NCBI GenBank assembly: GCA_030737875.1 | Contig: CM060912.1 | Coordinates: 456,944,310 to 457,008,309, forward strand | DNA length: 64,000 nucleotides | DNA from: Allium sativum | Lineage: Eukaryota; Streptophyta; Magnoliopsida; Asparagales; Amaryllidaceae | Direction of reading: 5' to 3' | Shown: piece by piece, positions 11,504-23,806 of the stretch | Layout of the letters: every line of letters starts with the position of its first letter | How positions within the stretch are numbered: position 1 is the first letter of the stretch | Made by a program: the position numbers and the translations under genes | Notes under the pieces: model-generated | What the model was told of the DNA's origin: nothing | What the model saw: only the letters and a program-made list of their open reading frames with translations | Database searches by the model: none

Positions 11504-14500
11504 ATAATATATATACCAATATTTATGATAATGTTGTATTTAATCTGAGAACGTACCTTAGGTTAAGCATTTATAAACAATTTGCTACATGTATGTGAGT
11601 GAAACAAGTAATTTTCACCCATTAGTGCTCAAGCTTCTTGAATGCCTATCTTGACATACAAACGTTAATTACAAATAAAAAGAGATAAGTATACATACAC
11701 TTATCTTACATGAACAATTTGATATATCGGTTTAAGCAATCAGAGGTACCTGTAACGTTCAATGAAATACACATACTTTTCCATGCATGCACTCGTTCAA
11801 CTAACAGAATCAAAAAATGATGATAAAAGTGAATACGGGTTTGAAGCTCACACATGTAGAATAATAGAATGTGTTTTTCTCGTTTTAGGCCAGAGGCTTA
11901 GCATCCCCTAGCTGGACTTGAGTCCGACACGCAGCCATAGAGGTAGCTAGGCCAATGGCCTAGCCACTATTCAACAACAGGTGTGTTGGCTATTATTCAC
12001 GGCAGCGCACTGTGGCAGCTAGGCAATAGCCAACAAATTCTTCTTCCCTAACGCAACAGTGATCAAACAATTTTTTTTCTGGTTGTGCTGGGCTACATGC
12101 TTAGCAAATAACCACCCCTGACCAGACTCAGGTCTGGTCAACTTGTCGGACAAGTGGCCATGCAACTGGCCTGGCTCTGTATATCAACAACGACATATGC
12201 TACTGCTATAAGTGACATGTTCCGCCGCTATAAGCGTCAGGGTAGCTGATGTTAATGTCACAACCAGCATATTTAACAATAATATATTTAAATATAACAG
12301 TGTCATTTTTGTATGTCTGAAATGTCAATCTTTGAATATAGATGAATTTGGACTCAAGGCCACTTCCATTGATTTCAAAATGCGGTTGGCGATACTTGAA
12401 ACTATAAACATCGATATGTTTTGAGTTAGTGAAATTTGGGACTGTGGGAAGGGCTTGGGCTTGTGAACCTAACACATCACTCCCTTATGGTCCTTATAAC
12501 CTCCTAACCTCCCTTTTCTATCCGTTCATCCATGCACTTAAAATAAGATAAAAACGGGGAGGGAAATGGGAAATTAAAACTCCCTAAGCCCTAATTGTTC
12601 TTAGGAATTCCAATTCTTGTAAAATTCAATTGCAAATTCAGAGAGAAGAGAGGTAAGCTCAATCTCCATCTTCTTCAACTCAAGTCCTCATCAATTCTTA
12701 TAATTTCCTAAACCGAACTCTTATAAAATTTGTGTGTTTTTGCATAGATGGACGATTAATGTGTTATGTTGGAAGAGAAGTTGATCTTGCTTGGTTTTAG
12801 AGCATCCCCTTGCTTCTTATAAATAAAGGTGAGTTCTTGCGAACTCACATCTATGACTCAAGCTTATATGATTGGCTAGTGTGCCTTTGGCTTGTATATA
12901 TTACATATGCATTATGTGATTTGGATTGTTTGTGTGTGAACTTTCCGATTTATGAGTTTTGAATTCGTTTACACGAATTCTAGTGCAAATCTTTGTGTAG
13001 GTTTGATTCATGTGATATTAGTTGCTTCGGCGAGACTTTGAAACTTCATTTTCACTTGAATAATTACTATAAGCCATTTACTTTCATCCGAGCTTGTCCA
13101 AAATTAATTAGGAGGTCATATACAAGGCAAAACATTACTTAGACTTCAGCTAAAACATCTGAGCTATGTCACAGACGTTTGTGCTGAGTCGAAATATAAA
13201 AAAAAAGACAGAATTTTCTACAGATGTCTGTCCATAGGAGCCAAACGTCTAAGGCCCCTTTTTTTGTTTTTAAAAGATGGAGACCATGGTCAACAGATTA
13301 TGTTATTTCAGGCTTCTTCCCGGCCGAGTTTCAGCTCAATTGCTCCTTTTCTGTGTTTTCTCAGTTGCACTAATTCGTGAACTTCAGCAGTTCGATTTTA
13401 TTGATTTTTGATTAATTAGTTGTAAATGAATTTATAACCAACATTTATGGGATTTTATTTACGTTATTAAAACATGAATTTTGAGATCGATTGTTATTAC
13501 AATCGATATTCTACGAGATTTGCCATTGCAAATTATAAAAGGTTTTATATTATCAGTAGATACCAATTCTTTTATAAATATGGTTTCCAACGTTATTTTC
13601 ATCATATGAAAGATGTTTTACAAATTGCCTTCCAATCTACTAATATATATTTATATAAACCTTTTCCTCACTCGTATGAGAAATCCAATTAAACGCCTTA
13701 GTAAAACGAGTGGTAAAGTATGCTTGCATTTGTTTTGACGGTTAATTCCCGGACTTATTCGATTGAAAAAAGTGGCAATGATCATTTCGTATTTCCAGTG
13801 GAATATACAACTTGTTTGTAAATATTTGAGTAGAGCAAATGGTTATGGGACATGTAGCTTAACTCTTATGTTTACTGGCATAGAATTTCTTACATTTCCT
13901 TGATCTTCAGATCATTTTGAGGAACTTCGATTCATCTTTCGTGGTCGACCTTCTGATCATCTTAGGGAACTTCAGTTCATTCTACGGATACGATATTTGT
14001 ATCATCTTGGGGAACTTCGGTTCATTATGTGGAATTGTGTGTTCCACGAGATATTGTGTAATCGACGATCTACAGATTCGTAAGGAACTTCGGTTCATAT
14101 TTCGTAGTGGATCTTCAGATCATTTTGAGGAACTTCAGTTCATAGAGTTTTTAGACTCCAGTCTTATGGAGTTTTCAGAATCTCTTCTTATGAAGGTCTT
14201 TGTATCGTTTTGGTCTAGGACTATTTTTGTGTTTTGATATTGTGTTATCGACTTCGTGTTGATTTGATAGAGGAGAACATTTCTTGTGAGCAACTGTATA
14301 ATTTAGAATGTGATATTCTTTTGTAGCACTGATATGGATATTCCTAGGGTTTCACATTTACATGTGAACATTGTTTTCATTGTGTATATTTCATTATCTG
14401 TTATATCTCTTGTCATATCTCAGTTTATTATGATAAGTACAACTAGATTTATTCGTTTATTGTTTATTTTCTTATAAATAATACTCGGGTCATACTGATG

Positions 14501-15341
14501 TATTACAAGTGCTTCTTCATGACTTCTAGCGTGGACCATCTGTTGACTTTTGACGACTACAATAGAATTGTAGTATTTTGGGTTATATGTATATGGGACT
14601 TTTACGTATACATATTCTTTTGGCTAGAACATGTATCTATTCTTTTATTGTAATAATACACAATAGATATTAATTCACAAGGGACCAAGACTAAAACATA
14701 GCCAGTTAAAAAAACATGCAGTGAAGAGAAAAAATTAAAATCAATCACATATCAATTTGTAACTCGAGCAACATAAATGTATGGGATGTCAATAGAAACA
14801 AAAAACCAAGGTCACCAGGGACCAGGTATCGATACAATATCAATCGTACAACATTAGTTTTGATCAAGTCAAGGCTGATCAACAACAGTCAAAATAAATT
14901 CGAAATCTAATTCGTAGATCTAGTTGAGGACCAAAATATATACATCACTTCTATCAAAAGGAACAAGTAAGAAAATCAGAATCTCCGAATTACAAATCCA
15001 TAGTTGAGAAACAAATTTTGAAAATTTAAAATCAAATCTGATACTCGATTATTTAGCATATCAACTCCTACTTAGATCCTATTATCATCACTGACATGAG
15101 CACGTGTATCATACACACAAATGTACAAGTACACATACACACTAAAGCATGAATGTGCACGTTGTAGCCTCAAATAGGCCTAGTGATCGAATCTAACACC
15201 ATTTATTTACTTGTGTGGTTTTGTTATGATGTTCAATTATGGGTTGTTCATACTCAGTTTACCAACCTTTAAAACAAACATCATTTACTCTAAATTATTT
15301 ATTGGTTTTAACATAATAGTTATATCAAACCAGCCTTGCAT
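11504..15341. other. Interior of element B with LTR-like fragments, noncoding
   Basis: No convincing protein is encoded on either strand. The stretch from 12253 (TGTCACAACC) looks like the head of a plus-strand gypsy LTR: about 12720-12840 has CTTATAAA-type boxes and an AAAG|GTGAGT donor-like site at 12839, and 13905-14140 holds tandem repeats typical of gypsy LTRs. Short inverted words such as CTGACCAGACTCAGGTCTGGTCA occur near 12119-12141. The right boundary is where homology to the D right arm starts. Element identity is uncertain. Confidence 0.4.
13905..14140 (+). repeat. Degenerate tandem repeat GGAACTTCGGTTCAT
   Basis: Five imperfect copies of GATCAT.TTGRGGAACTTCRGTTCAT, spaced roughly 40-90 bp apart. 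The open frame across this stretch is a by-product of the repeat. Confidence 0.6.
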
Positions 15342-15783
15342 TCACTTTGTTGGTTCGAAGTATATAAATGAAAGTTTATCTCTTTTTGCATCATTGTGTA
15401 CCTGTATTCAAATAAACTTTCCATGTTTAGTAAAAGACCATCTAATTATATCTACAAATCAATCAATCAACAGAAAAGAAATTTTCGTGCTGCATTGCTG
15501 CATTAAAGTTCGTGTGTATATGCATATGGTCCCCAATCAATCGTTAATGTGGCGCTTAACTAGGGCTTATTAAAGATTGATTAGCATTATTCGCATGTTG
15601 CCCCCTATTTCTGAATATGGGGGACTTAGAAAATTTCATAAGATAACTGTTCTTATGGTACTGAATTTCTTGTGTTGGGCTGTGTTGGCAAATTGAAGGC
15701 TGTTTGCCTAGTTGAGATAGGGCTGAAAGCTAAACTCAGCTAGGGTAGCCGCTTGTTTCAGACCCTTTGTTCAAATTCAATAG

Positions 15784-16545
15784 TTCAGTCGGTTCCCGTT
15801 CCTTTAGCAGGGAAGAAGATCTTTCTCAGCGCTCAATCGGAGACGCTTTTATACTCTCTCTCTCTGGAGAGTTAGAGTTCGAGCTCAGCAATTCATTCGC
15901 TCCCCGATCCTTCACCGGGGAAGGAGCTCTTTCTCAGCGCTCAATCGGAGACGCTTTTATATTTCCTCTCTCTCTGGAGGGTTAGAGTTCGAGCTCAGCG
16001 ATTCATTCGCTCCCCGATCCTTCAGCGGGGAAGGAGCTCTTTCTCAGCGCTCAATCGGAGACGCTTTTATACTCTCTCTCTCTCTAGAGAGTTAGAGTTC
16101 GAGCTCAGCGATTCATTCGCTCCCCGATCCTTCAGCGGGAAGGAGCTCTTTCTCAGCGCTCAATCGGAGACGCTTTTATATTTCCTCTCTCTCTGGAGGG
16201 TTAGAGTTCGAGCTCAGCGATTCATTCGCTCCCCGATCCTTCAGCGGGGAAGGAGCTCTTTCTCAGCGCTCAATCGGAGACGCTTTTATATTTCCTCTCT
16301 CTCTGGAGGGTTAGAGTTCGAGCTCAGCGATTCATTCGCTCCCCGATCCTTCAGTGGGGAAGGAGCTCTTTCTCAGCGCTCAATCGGAGACGCTTTTATA
16401 CTCTCTCTCTCTCTCTCTGGAGAGTTAGAGTTCGAGCTCAGCGATTCATTCGCTCCCCGATCCTTTAGCGGGGAAGGAGCTCTTTCTCAGCGCTCAATCG
16501 GAGACGCTTTTATATTTTCTCTCTCTCTGGAGAGTTAGAGCGCTA
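15784..16545 (-). repeat. Left ~110-bp tandem array with TATA boxes
   Basis: About seven units; the GAGCTC landmark recurs at 15881, 15991, 16101, 16210, 16320 and 16434, giving a period of 109-114 bp. Each unit, read on the minus strand, has a (GA)n run, TATAAAAGCG, GAGCGCTGAGAAAGAGCTCC and a CCCCGCTGAAGGATCGGGG hairpin. Apparent open frames across it are repeat artefacts. Confidence 0.9.
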
Positions 16546-16858
16546 TCAACGGTATAATTTACTTTATTGTATCCTCAGAATTTTGACTTGTGATTACATT
16601 CCATTCTGATGGAAGGCATTTATGATTATATGCTTCTGGGATCGTTGGATTATTCACAATGATTTTTATAACAAATAAACAGGCAGATAAATAAAGGTGC
16701 AATAAAGGTAAATGACACACAATATTTTTATAGTGGTTCGGTCGAATCATGACCTACGTCCACTTTATAATTTTTTTTCTTTAAGGAATTAGAATATTCT
16801 AGGCAAGTCGTGCCTTGTACATGGTTTTCAACAAAGCAAAAGAATAGATTTGAAACTT
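16546..16858 (-). other. Post-integrase untranslated segment of D, left arm only
   Basis: Noncoding. The start matches the post-pol segment of C (GGCACGACTTGCCTAGAAT). It then contains GTGGACGTAGG..CCGAACCACTATAAA on the minus strand, a phrase also present in the C and D LTRs. The equivalent is deleted from the right arm. Confidence 0.5.
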
Positions 16859-19800
16859 TTATGTTAAGTATGGCCGTAAATGTTGGGCATTCCACACTCT
16901 GGGGATTTCCTTTCCATCAACGGTTGCCAGCTTGAAGGTTCCATTATCAAGCTTGCTCAGAATGGAGTACGGTCCTTCCCACTTCGCTCCCATATGAGTT
17001 GGGGGTGGAAAGACACGTTTCAGAACCAAGTCTCCGGGTTGCCAGGTTCGGGCTCGAACCTTTTTGTTGTAATATCGAGCGACCTGTTGTTTGCATCTCA
17101 AGGCACGCAGGTCTGCTTCATCCCTCTTTTCTTCGATCATATCTATGGACACAAGGAGCAATTCATTATTGGTTATCGGATCATAATAAGTCACACGGTG
17201 AGAAGGTACCTTTATCTCAACCGGGATGACTGCTTCCATTCCAAAAGCAAGGGAGAACGGGGTATGTCATGTTGCCGATTTATATGTTGTCCTGTAGGCC
17301 CATAGTGCCAAGGGCAATTCATCAGCCCACATGGCTCTAGCCCGCTTCAGTCTTCTTTTCAGAATGGACTTAATTACTTTATTTGCCGCTTCGACTTGTC
17401 CGTTCGATTGCGGGTGCGCCACAGAGGTGTACCGATTCTCAATGTGGTATTTTTGGCAGAAATTTCTGAATTCAGCGCTATCGAACTGAGTTCCGTTATC
17501 CGTTATCACAATCTTTGGAATCCCAAATCGGCAAATGATGTTTCGAACGATAAAATTGATCACTCGTTTGGTTGTGATTGTAGTTAGTGGTTCAGCCTCG
17601 ACCCACTTAGTGAAATAATCCACAGCCACAATAACGAACTTTGCTCCGCCCCTTGCTATGGGGAGACTTCCAATGATATCAATTCCCCACATAGCGAAAG
17701 GCCATGGGCTCATCATTGTTTTTAACTGGTTAGGAGGTGCTCTAGGTATTTTTGAAAATCTCTAGCACGCATCACACCGTCGTGCGTATCTTGCCGCATC
17801 CTTGTTTATGGTAGGCCAAAAATAACCATGCCGCAACACCTTTTTTGCCAAAGTTTGCCCTCCAGTGTGGTCGCCGCATTCGCCTTCGTGTACCTCCTGC
17901 AGCACACGCTTGATGTCATTGTGAGCTATGCACCGGAGGAGGGGCATTGAAAATCCTTGTCTGTAAAGAACTCCGCCTTGCAGAACGTATCGGGAAGCTT
18001 TACGAATTACTTTACGCCTCTCGTTTTTCTTGGTCGGAAGCGCTCCATTCATCAGGAAATTCTTTAGAGGGGTCATCCACGACTCCCTTTCTGGTTCCGC
18101 CTCTAGTATTAGATCGATCTCCATTTGATCAATACTAGGGGACCGAAGTACTTCAACGGGGGCTAGCCCGATCTCTTCAGGATCGTCGGAACTAGCCATC
18201 TTTGCCAATTTATCCGCCTGTTGATTCTCTGACCGCGGTATGTGAGATATGCTGTAGTGATCAAAATCGTTCAGCAACTCCTTTACTTTCTTCAAGTATA
18301 AAATCAATCTTGCACTTTTAGCTTGGAATTTTCCAGTAACCTGGTTCACAACTAACTTGGAGTCGCAAAAGATGTCCAGCTTTGTGACCTCTAATTCCTT
18401 TGCGATCCTTAATCCGGCTATCAAGGCTTCATATTCGGAATCGTTGTTAGTGGCGTGAAACTCCATCCGGATAGCATAGGATATCAATCGTTTCTCTGGA
18501 GTTTCAAGAACTATTCCAGCGCCGGATCTTTCGTTATTCCTAGCGCCATTAGTATACAATCTCCAGGCATTGGGATCGAAAAGTAGTTTTGAAGGATCGA
18601 CTTTTTCGTTAGCTATATCTTTCTCCGGGACGGTAAACTCTGCTATGAAGTCGGCTATCACTTGCCCCCGAATTGACCGTCTAGGCTGAAAGTTCAGATC
18701 AAATTGACTTAACTCAATGTTCCATTTGAGTAATCTTCCAGACGCCTCTGGTCTCTGTAAAACTTGCTTGAGTGGGTGATCGGTGTATACGGTAATGGGA
18801 TGCGCCTGAAAATAATGTCGAAGCTTTCTAGAGGCGATCAGCAAACTATACGCCAACTTTTCTATCCTTGGATAATTACGCTCTGCCGCCGTCAATTTTT
18901 TGCTCACGTAATACACGGGTCTTTGGACCTTATCTTCTTCTCTTACCAACGCTGAGCTGATCGCGTGGGATGACACCGCCAAGTACACGAATAAGTCCTC
19001 GTGATCCATCGACTTAGATAATATCGGAGGTTTCTCCAGGTGCCTCAGTAAATTCTGGAATGCTTCTACGCAGTCGGGCGTCCATTTGAAGTGGCGTTTT
19101 CCCCGCTTTATTAATTCGAAGAATGGGATGCATTTGTCCATAGCCCTGGAGATAAATCTGCTTAGTGCGTCTACTTTTCTTGCAAGGCTTTGCACATCCT
19201 TAATTTGCCTAGGTTCCTGAATGTCTCTGATTGTCGCGATCTGGTCTGGATTAATCTCAATCCCACGGGAACTAACTATGAACCCCAAGAATTTTCCGGA
19301 AGCGACACCGAATGAACATTTTGTTGGGTTGAGTTTCATTCCGTATTTTCGAAGGATGCCGAACATCTCTGCCAAGTCCCTAGTGTGATGGGAGGATTGC
19401 TTGGACTTAACCAACATGTCGTCGACGTATACTTCCATTGTCTTCCCAATCTGGTTATAAAACATTCTGTTGACTAAGCGTTGATATGTAGCGCCTGCGT
19501 TCTTCAAGCCAAAGGGCATCACTACATAGCAATATAATCCCGGATCCGTGATAAAACTAGTGTGTTCTTGATCTGGAACATGCATTGGAATCTGGTTATA
19601 TCCTGAGTAAGCATCCATAAATGAGAGAAGTTCATGACCCGCCGTCGAGTCTACCAACTGGTCGATCCGGGGTAACGGAAAACTGTCTTTTGGGCAGGCT
19701 TTGTTCAAATTCGAGAAGTCGATACACGTTCGCCACTTCCCATTGGCCTTCTTTACCAAGACTGGATTTGAAATCCAGTCTGGATAGATCGAGTCTCTGA

Positions 19801-20107
19801 TAAATCCATTACTCTTTAGCTTTCCAACCTCTTCTTTCAAGGCAGCGGACCTCTCTGGGCCCAGCATTCGCCTTTTTTGCTTTACAGGAGGATGTTTAGG
19901 GTTAATGCTTAATGAATGGCTCATGATTGATGGGGATATCCCGCACATGTCTGCATGAGTCCACGCAAAAACATCCAAGTTATTTTTTAAGAAATCCGTT
20001 AGTTCTTTAGCGAGATTCGGATTTAACTGGGATCCAATCTTAAGGACCTTCTCTGGGTCACTATCATCGATCGGTACATCCACAGTTGTCTCGTTGGGAG
20101 TCGCCAT
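16859..20107 (-). pseudogene. pol: D left-arm pol: RT, dual RNase H, integrase (nearly intact)
   Basis: One frame runs from 20107 to 16859, broken only by TAG at 17762 and TGA at 17267. The first 781 residues are open. RT residues: catalytic Asp165 (MDAY) and YVDD at 227-230. The gypsy RNase H follows (YYVSKKL..YTDHPLKQVL), then the second Tat-type RNase H, whose first catalytic Asp is replaced by Asn (YTNGARN; codon 18548-18550). Integrase has the HHCC finger (stop right after RRCDAC), the DDE core (DIIGSLP, DNGTQFDS, NGQVEAANK) and the C-terminal VWNAQHLRPYLT. No chromodomain. This is the better preserved of the two D pol copies. Confidence 0.92.
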
Positions 20108-20194
20108 TCCGCCCCCAGGTTCTTGATCCTCTCTGGGATCTATATCCTCGGGAAACTCTCTGGGCGACTCTCCAACGGTTATCCTCTTTAGTTG

Positions 20195-20842
20195 CTATAA
20201 GGTCTCCGCCCTTGTAAGGGGAGAAGCGCCTTTTGTTTCTATGTCCCCTCCATTGCGAAGTAACTTTAGCTCGGCAACATAACATGCTCGCGCAGCAACC
20301 TGATCTCCTCTGACAATACCAACGCCAGCTTCTGTGGGGAATTTCAATAATAGGCACCAGGGGGCTATACAGGCTCTAAACTTTGCGAGGGTCGGTCGGC
20401 CCAGGAAGGCATTGTAGGGTGATTCAACATCCAAAACCACGAAGGGAAGGATTCTCACTCTCTGGCGTTCTCCTTCCCCAAGCGTAACTGGTAACTCTAC
20501 ATAACCCATTGGAGCGGTGGATTCTCCGTTAAATCCACGGATCCATCCTTGACAGGGCTTTAAGTCCTTTATTTCGAGGTTCATCTGGTCGAATGTCCTT
20601 CTGAAAAGAATATTGACGGAACTCCCGTTGTCCACTAAAACCTGATGAACAGTGGCTGGTCCAATAGGTACTGTGATTACAAATGGATCTTCAGTCGGAG
20701 CATGGACTCTAATGCTTTCTCGTTCTCGGAAAATGACATCGTCGGTCATCATCTTTTGTTGCTTTACCGGGATATTGACCTCGGGGTTGCTACACTCCCC
20801 TACCTCGAGGTGTTGCTTGGTTGCATTGACATATTGATCCAA
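20195..20842 (-). CDS. D left-arm aspartic protease
   Basis: A 215-residue open segment with VLVDNGSSVNILF (active-site DNGSS) and VLDVESPYNAFLGRP. In a normal element it would be fused after Gag, in the same frame. It ends at TAG 20195-20197 followed by CAA CTA; beyond the stop the frame continues open into RT. Read on the minus strand there is no gag upstream of it, because the inverted copy breaks at 20882. The protein as such is unlikely to be made. The frame chosen is that of the polyprotein, not a proven start. Confidence 0.75.
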   Translation of the reverse strand: MDQYVNATKQHLEVGECSNPEVNIPVKQQKMMTDDVIFRERESIRVHAPTEDPFVITVPIGPATVHQVLVDNGSSVNILFRRTFDQMNLEIKDLKPCQGWIRGFNGESTAPMGYVELPVTLGEGERQRVRILPFVVLDVESPYNAFLGRPTLAKFRACIAPWCLLLKFPTEAGVGIVRGDQVAARACYVAELKLLRNGGDIETKGASPLTRAETL

Positions 20843-20911
20843 TGCCTTGGAACTATGCCCGGCAAGATAAAGTCCTCCGATTGAGGCGAGGATTCCAGCG
20901 ATTCGGATATC

Positions 20912-22792
20912 ATGGCTGGAAAGAGATCTAAGGAAGTACGAGCTTCACGAACCAATGAAACAATCGAAGAAAGTGTGCACGAGCTAGGTAATGAGGAAAC
21001 TCTGGATCGCGGAGCGCAGGGGGCGAACCGATCCGATGAAGACGCCACGCTCCGAGTCGACGAGAACGAGGCGATCCAGACTGCAGAAGGGGTTGTTACT
21101 CGATCCCGAGATAACGCCTCGAATCCTCCGCGCATCGTGACCACGAACCGATCCCAGGGGGGCGCTGTGAGCCACCATCCTCGATCCACAGCGATCCGAA
21201 TTGATGACCAGACTACAACTCGACCTAGAAAGGAGCCTATGGCTCGCTCCTACCGTCCTGGCCCCTCCACTCGACCTGGCTCAAGCTCTTTGCGCATAAG
21301 AGAAAGTGATGATGACCAATATGATCCTGCTGCTCCCGTTACCGAGCGGGATCTCTCTCGCTTTTCAGAAATGTGGGAGAGATTGTTTGATGAATTGGCT
21401 GCCCAAAGGCAGGAAAGCTCCGTCATACGACAAAATTTGACTGCTATGGATAAAAGGCTTGATGAACTCGCAAGGCAAAGGATGCCACCAGCTCGTCCGC
21501 TCAATTCAGGATATTCTTCTTCGTCAGAGGAATCGCCGAGACCTCCGCGGCGACCATATGAGAGAGCCGAAAACATAGAGCAGCTTTGGTTCGGAACCCT
21601 GCCATCATGGGAAGAAGAAGCGCTGGAGGCGGGGCCCTCAAACCGTAATGTGAACGATCACGCCGCGACTCCCAGAGCTCGAGATGTGGACAATCCTGTA
21701 CAGAACAGACTACCTCAGCCCCGTCGTCGCGCACATGCTCATGGTAACAGGGGGCAACGAAGCCCTATCCGTGCCCCAGATTTTGTGACTGCTCCCGGAA
21801 GAGAGACTAGAGAACCCCGCCGAGCTAGAAGCACTGACCCTGAACCTCTGCTGACCAGTGCAAATGTGGCAGCGATGATCCATCAAATTCTGGCAGATAG
21901 CTGTGGGCAACGGAATGAAGATTGGGGAATTGACCGCAGTCACACCCCTTTCACTGATGATATTTTGGATGTGACTTTCCCAAGGCGTTTCAACATGCCA
22001 CATATGAACCGATACGCGGGTAGGTCTGATCCTGTCCAGCATCTAATGAGATACTCTTGGTCAATGATCGATGCCGCAGCTTCTGACGCTGTCAAGTGCA
22101 AAGCATTTCCCATATTCTTGGAGGATGTAGCATTGTTATGGTTTACTCGCTTGCCAGCAAGATCGATTTCTAGCTTTAGGGAGTTGAGTGAGAAGTTCGT
22201 AGAACAATTCCGTATCTATGCACAAAAGACAAAGAGTGTGATTAATTTATTCCTTGTCAAACAGCGACCAGGCGAGAGTTTGAGGGCGTACCTAGACCGT
22301 TTCAACTTGGCCGCTACTGAAGTTAAAGATCCCCATGAACCAACCGTTGTCGCAGCACTGATTGATGGAGTAGATAAAGACACTGAATTCGGGAGATACC
22401 TGGTAGGCAAACCACCCCATACTAGAGAGTTATTCTACGAAAAAGCTAACGTACATTTATGCCGGGAAGAAGTATATGCTAGCCGAAAGGCTAAAACAGC
22501 TGATAAGGAGGAAATCCAGAGCAATGTCGCCATTAAGCAGACAGGAGACAGCTCGGGGAAAATCGAGGTTAATGTTGGAAATCGGAATCAGGGTGGTCGT
22601 CAGTCAGGGAACAACAATAATAATGGTAATGGCAACAACCGGAAGAGGAACCGAGGGAACGACTCCCAGAGAATGACTCGTCCCAGGGCCTTTGAAAGTT
22701 ATACACCAATAAATGATACTCTGGAAAATATCTTCATGGATGCGTATGAAGTCCTCGAGAATAAGAGGCCACCTCCCAGAGAGTCGACGTAG
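20912..22792 (+). CDS. gag: D gag (626 codons, open)
   Basis: Structural Gag that packages retrotransposon RNA. The ATG at 20912 (MAGKRSKEVRASR) aligns with the C gag start. The N-terminal third is Arg/Asp/Glu-rich and low in complexity. The retrotransposon gag core lies at residues ~390-450 (LLWFTRLPARSISSFRELSEKF). An Asn/Gly-rich stretch is at ~567-576. It ends at TAG 22790-22792; a second in-frame TAG is at 22949. Between them the frame still encodes the zinc-knuckle-like CLFHQIHGHSTNEC (22817-22858), so the stop is probably a mutation. Only about 29 bp upstream the sequence switches to the inverted pol copy, so promoter and leader are missing. Gag is the single-copy loop between the arms. 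Confidence 0.88.
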   Translation: MAGKRSKEVRASRTNETIEESVHELGNEETLDRGAQGANRSDEDATLRVDENEAIQTAEGVVTRSRDNASNPPRIVTTNRSQGGAVSHHPRSTAIRIDDQTTTRPRKEPMARSYRPGPSTRPGSSSLRIRESDDDQYDPAAPVTERDLSRFSEMWERLFDELAAQRQESSVIRQNLTAMDKRLDELARQRMPPARPLNSGYSSSSEESPRPPRRPYERAENIEQLWFGTLPSWEEEALEAGPSNRNVNDHAATPRARDVDNPVQNRLPQPRRRAHAHGNRGQRSPIRAPDFVTAPGRETREPRRARSTDPEPLLTSANVAAMIHQILADSCGQRNEDWGIDRSHTPFTDDILDVTFPRRFNMPHMNRYAGRSDPVQHLMRYSWSMIDAAASDAVKCKAFPIFLEDVALLWFTRLPARSISSFRELSEKFVEQFRIYAQKTKSVINLFLVKQRPGESLRAYLDRFNLAATEVKDPHEPTVVAALIDGVDKDTEFGRYLVGKPPHTRELFYEKANVHLCREEVYASRKAKTADKEEIQSNVAIKQTGDSSGKIEVNVGNRNQGGRQSGNNNNNGNGNNRKRNRGNDSQRMTRPRAFESYTPINDTLENIFMDAYEVLENKRPPPREST

Positions 22793-23071
22793 AAAGAACG
22801 TGAAACGGGGAAGTTTTGTCTCTTTCATCAGATTCACGGCCATTCGACAAATGAATGCCGTCACCTAAGAGATGTAGTCGAAAGGTTGCTTCGAGAAGGA
22901 AAATTAGATGAATACAGAGTAACGCCCAGAGACAGGGGGCAAGCAGTATAGGCCCCAAATCAGAACCAGAATCAACTTGCTGCTAGGCCAACTGCCCAGC
23001 AAAAGGGAAAGAACATTGTTATCAATACCGTAATCGGAGGACTTTATCTTGCCGGGCATAGTTCCAATGCA

Positions 23072-23719
23072 TTGGATCAATATGTCAATGCAGCCAAGCA
23101 ACACCTCAAGGTAGGGGAGTGTAGCAACCCCGAGGTCAATATCCCGGTAAAGCAACAAAAGATGATGACCGACGATGTCATTTTCCGAGAACGAGAAAGC
23201 ATTGGAGTCCATGCTCCGACTGAAGATCCATTTGTAATCACAGTACCTATTGGACCAGCCACTGTTCATAAGGTTTTAGTGGACAACGGGAGTTCCGTCA
23301 ATATTCTTTTCAAAAGGACATTCGACCAGATGAACCTCGAAATAAAGGACTTAAAGCCCTGTCAAGGATGGATCTGTGGATTTAACGGAGCATCCACCGC
23401 TCCAATGGGTTATGTAGAGTTACCATTTACGCTTGGGGAAGGAGAACGCCAGAGAGTGAGAATCCTTCCCTTCGTGGTTTTGGATGTTGAATCACCCTAC
23501 AATGCCTTCCTGGGCCGACCGGCCCTCGCAAAGTTTAGAGCCTGTATAGCCCCCTGGTGCCTATTATTGAAATTCCCCACAGAAGCTGGCGTTGGTATTG
23601 TCAGAGGAGATCAGGTTGCTGCGCGAGCATGTTATGTTGCCGAGCTAAAGTTACTTCGCAATGGAGGGGACATAGAAACCAAAGGCGCTTCTCCCCCTAC
23701 AAGGGCGGAGACCTTATAG
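23072..23719 (+). CDS. D right-arm aspartic protease
   Basis: In the same frame as gag (20912). It contains VLVDNGSSVNILF and YNAFLGRPALAKF, the retropepsin-like hallmarks of Tat elements. It ends at TAG 23717-23719, followed by CAA CTA, after which the frame stays open to the RT (methionine at 23807). The UAG-CAA-CUA context matches the known leaky-stop consensus UAG-CAR-YYA, so the polyprotein might be extended by readthrough. A decayed CAG codon is the plainer alternative. Confidence 0.82.
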   Translation: MDQYVNAAKQHLKVGECSNPEVNIPVKQQKMMTDDVIFRERESIGVHAPTEDPFVITVPIGPATVHKVLVDNGSSVNILFKRTFDQMNLEIKDLKPCQGWICGFNGASTAPMGYVELPFTLGEGERQRVRILPFVVLDVESPYNAFLGRPALAKFRACIAPWCLLLKFPTEAGVGIVRGDQVAARACYVAELKLLRNGGDIETKGASPPTRAETL

Positions 23720-23806
23720 CAACTAAAGAGGATAACCGTTGGAGAGTCGCCCAGAGAGTTTCCCGAGGATATAGATCCCAGAGAGGATCAAGAACCTGGG
23801 GGCAGA

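Larger units (their letters stand above)
15342..20882 (-). repeat. Left arm of the D inverted repeat
   Basis: Reverse complement of 23032-27636. Outer homology stops at 15342 (partner 27637), inner at 20882 (partner 23032). It is longer than the right arm because the right arm lost the integrase C-terminus and has fewer array units. In the protease part the two arms differ at 10 of 215 residues. Confidence 0.92.

Noticed and set aside
12206..12475. Overlapping open frames of 70-89 codons on both strands
   Set aside because: No family resemblance, AT-rich and low in complexity, inside LTR-like repeats.
13917..14237. 106-codon plus-strand frame
   Set aside because: Produced by the GGAACTTCGGTTCAT tandem repeat; the protein only mirrors the repeat.
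15211..15573. 120-codon plus-strand frame
   Set aside because: Crosses the left edge of the D inverted repeat at 15342 and has no recognisable domain.
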